Positions 58,200 through 64,000 of a stretch of DNA of 64,000 bases are shown here, in pieces. Made by a program: the position numbers and the translations under genes. The stretch's first letter is position 1. Each line of letters begins with the position of its first letter. Source of the stretch: Okibacterium fritillariae (lineage in GTDB: Bacteria > Actinomycetota > Actinomycetes > Actinomycetales > Microbacteriaceae); contig NZ_FUZP01000002.1 of assembly GCF_900167575.1 (NCBI RefSeq), forward strand, positions 434,001 to 498,000, given 5' to 3'. Under the pieces are notes generated by a model that ran no database searches, was not told where the DNA came from, and was given only the letters and a program-made list of their open reading frames with translations.

Positions 58200-59515
58200 T
58201 CCAGTATCTGATCATCGCCGCGATCACGGCGGTCATCACATTCGTCGTCTCCCTGGCGGTGTATCGCGGGGCCCTCAAGTACAAGCTCTACCCGAGCATC
58301 CGCGAACGCGACGTGCACACGCGTCCCACCCCGCGCCTCGGCGGAGTCGCGATGTTCGTGGGTGTGATCGCGGCCTTCGTCATCGCCTCGCAGAACCCGT
58401 TCTTCGCCTCGACGTTCGGCAGCCCGGGCCCCATCCTCGCCATCGGGGGAGCGGCGCTCCTCACGGTGCTCATCGGTGTCGCCGACGACATCTGGGACCT
58501 CGACTGGATGATCAAGCTCGCGGGTCAGTTCCTCGCCGCGGGCCTCATCGCCTGGCTCGGTGTGCAGATCTACTCGCTCCCGATCGGCGGCCTCACGGTC
58601 GGCTCCTCCTGGATGTCCTTCACGATGACGGTCTTCGCCATCGTGCTGGTCATGAACGCCATCAACTTCATCGACGGGCTCGACGGCCTGGTCGCGGGTG
58701 TCGCGCTCATCGCCAACGGAACCTTCCTCATCTACGGCTACCTCCTCGTGCGCGAGACGGGTCAGACGAGCTTCTTCAACCTGTCGCTCCTCATCTCGGC
58801 CGTTCTGGTCGGTGCCTGCGCCGGATTCCTGCCGCTTAACTGGCATCCCGCCCGCATGTTCATGGGCGACGCGGGCGCGCTCCTCGTCGGCCTGCTCATG
58901 GCCACGAGCGCCGTCGCGATCACGGGCACGGTCGACCCCACGTCGCTCGGCCGCAGCCAGCTGCTCGGAATCTACATCCCGATCATTTTGCCCTTCGCCA
59001 TCCTCGTGGTGCCCTTGCTCGACTTCGGGCTCGCGGTCTTCCGCCGTCTCCGAGCCGGCAAGTCGCCGTTCAGCGCCGATCGCAAGCACTTGCACCACCG
59101 CCTGCTCGACATGGGCCACACGCACTTCCAGGCCGTCCTCATCTTCTACGCGTGGACATCCGTCATCGCCATCTCGTGCCTGCTGTTCTTCGTGTTCCAG
59201 CCCTATTGGGTGGCCCTCGTGTTCCTCATCGCGGGTGTCATCATCTGCGCCGTGGTCACGCTCGCGCCCCTCGGTCGCCGCAAGACCCTCGAGTTCTCGG
59301 CCCAGACCGTCGGCGCCGACGATCCCGCGTTCGAGCGCGTCCGCGAATTCGACCCGCTGGATGCCGCGAGCGAAGACCGGCCCCACGACGCGCCCATCTC
59401 GCACGAACTCGTCGCCGAGGTCGTCGCGGTCGCCGAAGCCCAACGCACTGAACCAGAAGCATCCCCGGTCCGACGCTCGGACGATGACGCCCCCGCCCCG
59501 AAGGACACCCCATGA
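58196..59515 (+). CDS. wecA: WecA/MraY-family polyprenyl-phosphate GlcNAc-1-phosphate transferase
   Basis: 439 residues with about ten to eleven membrane segments. The Mg-binding region is AINFIDGLDGLVAGV (about 155-169, the NxxNxxDGxDGL motif). MFMGDAGALLVG is the second aspartate motif. The His-rich cytoplasmic loop is SADRKHLHHRLLDMGH, typical of WecA/TagO over MraY. It transfers GlcNAc-1-P (or a related sugar) from UDP-sugar to a polyprenyl phosphate, starting cell-wall linkage polymer synthesis. A roughly 85-residue cytoplasmic tail is Asp/Glu/Ala-rich. Four-base overlaps with both neighbours. Confidence 0.92.
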   Translation: MIQYLIIAAITAVITFVVSLAVYRGALKYKLYPSIRERDVHTRPTPRLGGVAMFVGVIAAFVIASQNPFFASTFGSPGPILAIGGAALLTVLIGVADDIWDLDWMIKLAGQFLAAGLIAWLGVQIYSLPIGGLTVGSSWMSFTMTVFAIVLVMNAINFIDGLDGLVAGVALIANGTFLIYGYLLVRETGQTSFFNLSLLISAVLVGACAGFLPLNWHPARMFMGDAGALLVGLLMATSAVAITGTVDPTSLGRSQLLGIYIPIILPFAILVVPLLDFGLAVFRRLRAGKSPFSADRKHLHHRLLDMGHTHFQAVLIFYAWTSVIAISCLLFFVFQPYWVALVFLIAGVIICAVVTLAPLGRRKTLEFSAQTVGADDPAFERVREFDPLDAASEDRPHDAPISHELVAEVVAVAEAQRTEPEASPVRRSDDDAPAPKDTP

Positions 59516-59958
59516 GCTCCAACAAAGTATTCGTCGACGCCCTCAAGTACGGCGCGCTCCTCGCCCTCGGCATCGCCCTGGTCGGGGGAGTGATCGGTTT
59601 CTTCCTCGACGGCAGCCGAGGCGTCGTCTCGGCCCTGATCGGCACGGCGCTCTCGGCCATCATGCTCGGCATCACCGCCGGCAGCATCCTCTTCGCCAAT
59701 CGCTTCCACGGCTCAGACCTCTTCGTGGGTGCGTTCTTCGGCATCGTGCTGGGTGGATGGCTGCTCAAATTCGTGGTCTTCCTCGTGCTGGTCTTCCTCC
59801 TCGCCGATCAGCCCTGGGTCAACCGTGTGATCATGCTCGTCTGTGTCATCGTGGGCGTCATCGGCTCCCTCGTGGTGGACATGGTGGTCGTCGCTCGTTC
59901 GCGCGTGGGGTATGTCAGCGACGCACAGTTGCCCGGAGACCAGAAAAACGCGCAATAA
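59512..59958 (+). CDS. AtpI-like small membrane protein of the ATP synthase locus
   Basis: 148 residues with four predicted membrane segments (about 12-32, 38-60, 73-98 and 104-127). LLALGIALVGGVIGFFLDGSRG and SDLFVGAFFGIVLGGWLLKFV are landmarks of the actinobacterial protein found immediately before atpB. AtpI is thought to help assemble the c-ring or carry Mg2+, but sequence similarity to E. coli AtpI is low. It overlaps wecA by four bases, so wecA and the ATP synthase locus are coupled. A 171-bp gap to atpB follows. Confidence 0.75.
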   Translation: MSSNKVFVDALKYGALLALGIALVGGVIGFFLDGSRGVVSALIGTALSAIMLGITAGSILFANRFHGSDLFVGAFFGIVLGGWLLKFVVFLVLVFLLADQPWVNRVIMLVCVIVGVIGSLVVDMVVVARSRVGYVSDAQLPGDQKNAQ

Positions 59959-60129
59959 CGGGCAAACCGATTCGTCAGCACGCCCAAATGTTGATAGGCT
60001 CACTGGAGATTCCCCAAGCATATTTACACGCATTTCGCGTGAGTTGTTTGGCGTCTTCCGAATGTTCGTCGCTCGGAGAGCAGTTCGCTCTCCGCCCCGA
60101 AACAGGAGATAGCGCTGTTAGGTAACGCT
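59959..60129 (+). other. 171-bp atpI-like/atpB intergenic leader
   Basis: Two perfect hairpins lie here: CACGC-ATTTC-GCGTG (60027-60041) and CGGAGAGC-AGTTC-GCTCTCCG (60074-60094). TAGGCT near 59994 is a possible -10, which would put both hairpins in the atpB 5' leader. No open frame of note. Confidence 0.45.
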
Positions 60130-60993
60130 GTGCTGTTAAGTAACTCGGTGCTGAGTAGCTCCGTTCACTTCAGCGAAAAAATCAACTCTGTGATCAACGC
60201 CCCGATCTTCGCGGCTGCTGGCGACGACAACACGTTCCACGGTCCGACCATCAACGAGTTCTTCCCCGAGATCGTTCTCTTCGAAGGCACGCCCTTCGCG
60301 ATGAACCGGATCATGATCATCCGACTCATCTCGGTGCTGGCAATCGTGGTCCTCTTCTGGCTCGGCACGCGCCGCATGAAGATCGTTCCGGGCCGAGGCC
60401 AGTCGATCATCGAGATGGGCCTCGACTTCGTGCGAGTCAACATCGCCGAAGATCTTCTGGGCAAGAAAGACGGCAAGCGATTCCTGCCGATCATCACGAC
60501 GATCTTCTTCATGGTCCTGTTCATGAACATCACGGGCATCATCCCGTTCATGAACATCGCCGGAACGTCGGTCATCGGCGTTCCACTGGTGCTGGCGCTC
60601 GTGGCCTACGTCACATTCATCTACGCCGGCGTCAAGAAGCACCCGGGTGCATTCTTCAAGAACGCGCTCTTCCCGCCCGGAGTGCCGAAGTTCCTCTACA
60701 TCATCGTGACCCCCATCGAACTGGTCTCCACGTTCGTGCTGCGCCCCATCACGCTGACGCTCCGACTCCTTATGAACATGGTCGTCGGGCACCTGCTCCT
60801 CGTCCTCTTTTTCGGAGCAACCTGGTTCTTCTTCTTCAACGCCGACGGCATCTTCAAGGCCTTCGGTGTGGGCACGCTCGCCTTCGGTTTCGTCTTCACT
60901 CTCTTCGAGATCCTGGTGGCGGTCCTGCAGGCCTACGTCTTCGCACTACTTACGACTGTTTACATCCAGCTCGCGCTGGCTGAAGAACACTAA
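60130..60993 (+). CDS. atpB: F-type ATP synthase subunit a
   Basis: 287 residues, GTG start (exact start uncertain, other GTG codons follow). Five to six membrane segments. RPITLTLRLLMNMVVGH (about 210-226) contains the essential Arg of the half-channel. NAPIFAAAGDDNTFHGPTINEFFPE is the extracytoplasmic front. LLTTVYIQLALAEEH ends the protein. With the c-ring it forms the proton path. Begins the atpBEFHA order; the gene spacing (48, 31, 7 and 102 bp) is typical. Confidence 0.95.
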   Translation: MLLSNSVLSSSVHFSEKINSVINAPIFAAAGDDNTFHGPTINEFFPEIVLFEGTPFAMNRIMIIRLISVLAIVVLFWLGTRRMKIVPGRGQSIIEMGLDFVRVNIAEDLLGKKDGKRFLPIITTIFFMVLFMNITGIIPFMNIAGTSVIGVPLVLALVAYVTFIYAGVKKHPGAFFKNALFPPGVPKFLYIIVTPIELVSTFVLRPITLTLRLLMNMVVGHLLLVLFFGATWFFFFNADGIFKAFGVGTLAFGFVFTLFEILVAVLQAYVFALLTTVYIQLALAEEH

Positions 60994-61013
60994 ACGACGT
61001 CAGCATCCGCTGA

Positions 61014-61277
<264 letters not shown>

Positions 61278-61307
61278 GCCCTTCGTCATTCGTAGCAAGG
61301 AGGCGTG

Positions 61308-61874
61308 ATGATTCACGCACTAGTGAGGGCCGCCGCAGAGGGTGAGGCCTCGCCCAACCCGCTCATCCCCGAGCTGTACGACATCGTTTGGTCGTCGGTC
61401 TGCTTCATCATCATCCTCGTCGCGTTCTGGAAGGTCTTCCTTCCCAAGATGCAGAAGATGCTCGATGAGCGTTCTGCCGCCATCGAGGGCAACATCGCCA
61501 AGGCCGACGAGGCTCAGCGTGACGCCGAGGCTGCTCTCGAGCAGTACACGGCTCAGCTCGCCGACGCCCGTCAAGAAGCCGCCGCCATTCGTGACCAGGC
61601 TCGTGTCGACGGTCAGCGCATCCTCGCTGAACTGAAGGAACAGGCTGCCACCGATGCCGCGCGCATCACGCAGAGCGCCCAGGCCCAGATCGAAGCCGAA
61701 CGTCAGGCAGCGGTCGTCAGCCTGCGCAACGAGGTCGGCTCGCTCGCGATCGACCTCGCGTCCGGCGTGATCGGCGAGAGCCTGTCCGACGACGCCCGTG
61801 CAACCGCGGTCGTCGACCGATTCCTGGCCGACCTCGAAGCATCCGAGGCCTCGAACCAGGCAGAGAAGGCGTAA
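61308..61874 (+). CDS. atpF: F-type ATP synthase subunit b
   Basis: 188 residues. ATG 61308 is chosen because AAGGAGG ends four nt before it (a GTG at 61305 is too close). An N-terminal segment to about 17, one membrane helix (about 25-47, IVWSSVCFIIILVAFWKVFL), then a long right-handed coiled coil (MQKMLDERSAAIEGNIAKAD onwards), the peripheral stalk. The Ala/Glu/Gln composition is normal for b. The alpha-associated delta subunit follows after seven bases. Confidence 0.95.
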   Translation: MIHALVRAAAEGEASPNPLIPELYDIVWSSVCFIIILVAFWKVFLPKMQKMLDERSAAIEGNIAKADEAQRDAEAALEQYTAQLADARQEAAAIRDQARVDGQRILAELKEQAATDAARITQSAQAQIEAERQAAVVSLRNEVGSLAIDLASGVIGESLSDDARATAVVDRFLADLEASEASNQAEKA

Positions 61875-61880
61875 CGCATC

Positions 61881-62696
61881 ATGGGTAGCGCGACTAGAGA
61901 AGCACTGCACGAATCGCTGCGCGAGTTGGACTCGACGGGAGCCGTTGGCGACAACGGTTCCGGTCGCGACCTGACGACCGTCAGCGAGCTGTTCGCCGTC
62001 GGCCGCGTCGTCGCTCGCACGGCGCACCTGCGCTCGGCCCTGTCCGACAAGGCCGCACCCGCCGAGGTGAAGCGTCAGCTCGTGCAGACGGTCTTCGTAT
62101 CGTCTGTCTCCGAGCGCACGCTGCGCCTCGTCAGTGCCGCCGCTGCAGGCCGCTGGTCCGACGAGGACGGCTTCGTCGCCGGCCTCGAAGAGCTCGGCAT
62201 CCGTGCCGCTGTTCAGTCGGTCGGGTCGGACGTGTCGATCGAGCAGGAGCTGTTCGAATTCGGTCGCTACGTCGCAAGCGACGCCGAACTCGAGCTCGCG
62301 CTCGGTTCGAAGCTCGGCGACGTGCAGGCCAAGGTCGCTCTCGTCGAATCCCTGCTCGCGGGCAAGGCGTCGCCGCAGACGGTCGAGATCGTCCGTCAGT
62401 TGGTGCAGCAGCCGCGAGGTCGCCGCATCCGCACGCTTCTGCGTTACGCGGCCGGCATCGCCGCCGACCAGAGCAACCTCACGGTCGCAACCGTCACGGC
62501 TGCGACACCGCTCACCGAGGGGCAGCTCGCCCGGCTTCGCGCCGGACTCAGCTCGCTCTACGGTCGAGATGTCAAGATCAACGTGATCGTAGACGCATCC
62601 ATCATGGGCGGTCTGCGGGTGCAGGTCGGTGACGATGTCATCGACGGCAGCGTTGCATCTCGCCTGCACGACCTGAAGCTCCAGCTCGCCGGCTGA
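61881..62696 (+). CDS. atpH: F-type ATP synthase subunit delta
   Basis: 271 residues, the long actinobacterial delta. The N-terminal domain is helical (LFAVGRVVARTAHLRSALSDK). The C-terminal signature PLTEGQLARLRAGLSSLYGRDVKINVIVDASIMGGLRVQVGDDVIDGSVASRL (read in parts) is the OSCP/delta hallmark. It links the peripheral stalk to the alpha3beta3 head. The 102-bp gap to atpA contains a short perfect hairpin CGATCC-CTG-GGATCG (62740-62754). Confidence 0.94.
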   Translation: MGSATREALHESLRELDSTGAVGDNGSGRDLTTVSELFAVGRVVARTAHLRSALSDKAAPAEVKRQLVQTVFVSSVSERTLRLVSAAAAGRWSDEDGFVAGLEELGIRAAVQSVGSDVSIEQELFEFGRYVASDAELELALGSKLGDVQAKVALVESLLAGKASPQTVEIVRQLVQQPRGRRIRTLLRYAAGIAADQSNLTVATVTAATPLTEGQLARLRAGLSSLYGRDVKINVIVDASIMGGLRVQVGDDVIDGSVASRLHDLKLQLAG

Positions 62697-62797
62697 TACC
62701 GCCTCACCGCTGATCCAGTCGCACACAACACAGACGCACGATCCCTGGGATCGACACATCGGAAGCGCGAACCGTTTCCGCAACTCAAAGGAAAATG

Positions 62798-64000
62798 ATG
62801 GCAGAACTAACGATTAGTCCTGATGAGATCCGCAGTGCTCTCAAGGACTTCGTCGCCGCATACGAGCCGGGCAAGGCCGGAACGACCGAAGTAGGCCACG
62901 TGATCGACGCCGGCGACGGCATCGCGCACGTCGAAGGTCTGCCGGGCGTCATGGCCAACGAGTTGATCCGCTTCTCCGATGGCACCCTGGGCCTCGCCCA
63001 GAACCTCGACGAGAACGAGATCGGCGTCGTCATCCTCGGTGAGTTCGCCGGCATCGAAGAAGGCATGGAAGTCACGCGCACGGGCGAGGTCCTCTCGGTC
63101 CCCGTCGGCGACGGCTACCTCGGCCGCGTGGTCGACCCGCTCGGCAACCCGATCGACGGCCTCGGCGAGATCGCCAGCGAAGGCCGCCGCGCCCTCGAGC
63201 TGCAAGCGCCCGGCGTCATGCAGCGTAAGAGCGTGCACGAGCCCCTGCAGACCGGCATTAAGGCCATCGACGCCATGATCCCCGTCGGCCGCGGCCAGCG
63301 CCAGCTGATCATCGGTGACCGCCAGACCGGTAAGACGGCCATCGCGATCGACACCATCATCAACCAGAAGGCCAACTGGGAGTCGGGCGACACCAACAAG
63401 CAGGTGCGCTGCATCTACGTCGCCATCGGCCAGAAGGGCTCCACCATCGCTTCGGTGAAGGGTGCCCTCGAAGACGCCGGAGCGATGGAGTACACGACGA
63501 TCGTCGCGTCACCGGCCTCCGACCCCGCCGGCTTCAAGTACCTCGCCCCCTACACCGGTTCGGCCATCGGCCAGCACTGGATGTACGGCGGCAAGCACGT
63601 CCTCATCATCTTCGATGACCTGTCGAAGCAGGCCGAGGCCTACCGTGCCGTTTCGCTCCTCCTGCGTCGCCCGCCGGGCCGCGAGGCTTACCCCGGCGAC
63701 GTCTTCTACCTGCACTCTCGTCTGCTCGAGCGTTGCGCGAAGCTGTCCGACGAGCTCGGTGCCGGATCGATGACGGGTCTGCCCATCATCGAGACCAAGG
63801 CCAACGACGTCTCGGCCTACATCCCCACCAACGTGATCTCGATCACCGACGGCCAGATCTTCCTGCAGTCCGACCTCTTCAACGCCAACCAGCGTCCCGC
63901 GGTCGACGTGGGAATCTCGGTCTCGCGTGTCGGTGGTGACGCTCAGGTCAAGTCGATCAAGAAGGTTTCGGGAACGCTGAAGCTCGAGCTGGCTCAGTAC
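62798..64000 (+). CDS. atpA: F-type ATP synthase subunit alpha, N-terminal part
   Basis: The first 401 residues are present; the gene runs off the right edge. ATG 62798 is chosen over 62795 because AAAGGA lies five nt upstream. The N-terminal crown ([11 protein letters not shown]) is followed by Walker [12 protein letters not shown] (about 169-179) and the Walker-B-type stretch [16 protein letters not shown] (about 267-282). SRVGGDAQ is near the edge. It is the non-catalytic nucleotide-binding head subunit. Family length is about 540, so about 140 residues are missing. Confidence 0.97.
   Translation, partial: MAELTISPDEIRSALKDFVAAYEPGKAGTTEVGHVIDAGDGIAHVEGLPGVMANELIRFSDGTLGLAQNLDENEIGVVILGEFAGIEEGMEVTRTGEVLSVPVGDGYLGRVVDPLGNPIDGLGEIASEGRRALELQAPGVMQRKSVHEPLQTGIKAIDAMIPVGRGQRQLIIGDRQTGKTAIAIDTIINQKANWESGDTNKQVRCIYVAIGQKGSTIASVKGALEDAGAMEYTTIVASPASDPAGFKYLAPYTGSAIGQHWMYGGKHVLIIFDDLSKQAEAYRAVSLLLRRPPGREAYPGDVFYLHSRLLERCAKLSDELGAGSMTGLPIIETKANDVSAYIPTNVISITDGQIFLQSDLFNANQRPAVDVGISVSRVGGDAQVKSIKKVSGTLKLELAQY

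Overview
The window is a continuous, gene-dense piece of a high-GC actinobacterial chromosome, most likely from the Microbacteriaceae (Micrococcales). The evidence is very high GC at third codon positions, frequent GTG starts, ATGA/GTGA start-stop overlaps, many apparently leaderless genes, and a core gene order (lysA-hom-thrC-thrB-rho-prfA ... prmC-sua5-wecA-atpI-like-atpBEFHA) typical of Micrococcales. There is no IS element, prophage, CRISPR array or rRNA. The genus cannot be fixed from the sequence alone.

Layout. 1-275: end of an NAD(P)H-hydrate dehydratase gene. 441-3393: a compact flavin operon (FMN-binding lipoprotein, ApbE, and an NqrB/RnfD-like membrane protein fused to a ferredoxin-reductase module) that looks like an extracytosolic electron-transfer chain. 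3432-6571: a GT87-type glycosyltransferase, a thiamine-binding protein and an MFS exporter. 6599-9722 (minus): histidine kinase, membrane protein of unknown function, and LuxR-type regulator. 9769-12389 (minus): metY-metX, direct-sulfhydrylation methionine synthesis. 12612-19867: mixed short units (two SDRs, MFS, phosphoribosyltransferase, S51 peptidase, ung, GNAT, amidase). 19894-25100 (minus): a five-gene Dpp/Opp-type ABC importer. 25418-27236: alpha/beta hydrolase and a tyrosine phosphatase. 27293-34482: an iron/siderophore island with two IdeR/DtxR boxes, two siderophore-interacting proteins, a luciferase-like monooxygenase, tandem ferric-siderophore binding lipoproteins and two FecCD permeases, but no ATPase gene. 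34589-38949 (minus): small HExxH protein, flavin disulfide oxidoreductase, enoyl-CoA hydratase, arginase-family protein and PspA. 39158-41832: glutamine-amidotransferase-like hydrolase, DUF3097 protein, tRNA-Arg(CCG) and transglutaminase-like protein. 41898-50209: a lipoprotein, argS, a DUF2993 protein, then the lysine/threonine block. 50494-57359: rho, prfA, an inverted cysE-cysK pair, prmC and a HAD hydrolase. 57435-64000: sua5, wecA-type transferase and the ATP synthase operon, cut inside atpA.

The genes connect metabolically. hom makes homoserine, which feeds thrB/thrC and metX/metY. cysE/cysK supply cysteine. prfA and prmC are release factor 1 and its methyltransferase. The iron island shows two operators.

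The most notable signals are as follows. (1) The heptamer GGGGGAG occurs about 20 times on the plus strand and, by my reading, never on the minus strand, whichever strand is coding; it is a candidate FtsK-orienting/architecture sequence. (2) The flavin electron-transfer operon has a fused membrane/soluble reductase. (3) The two-component operon contains a third protein that may be a pseudokinase. (4) At least fifteen genes have a -10 hexamer 6-9 nt before the start codon. (5) Several palindromes and helically phased repeats sit at promoters that have no adjacent regulator gene.
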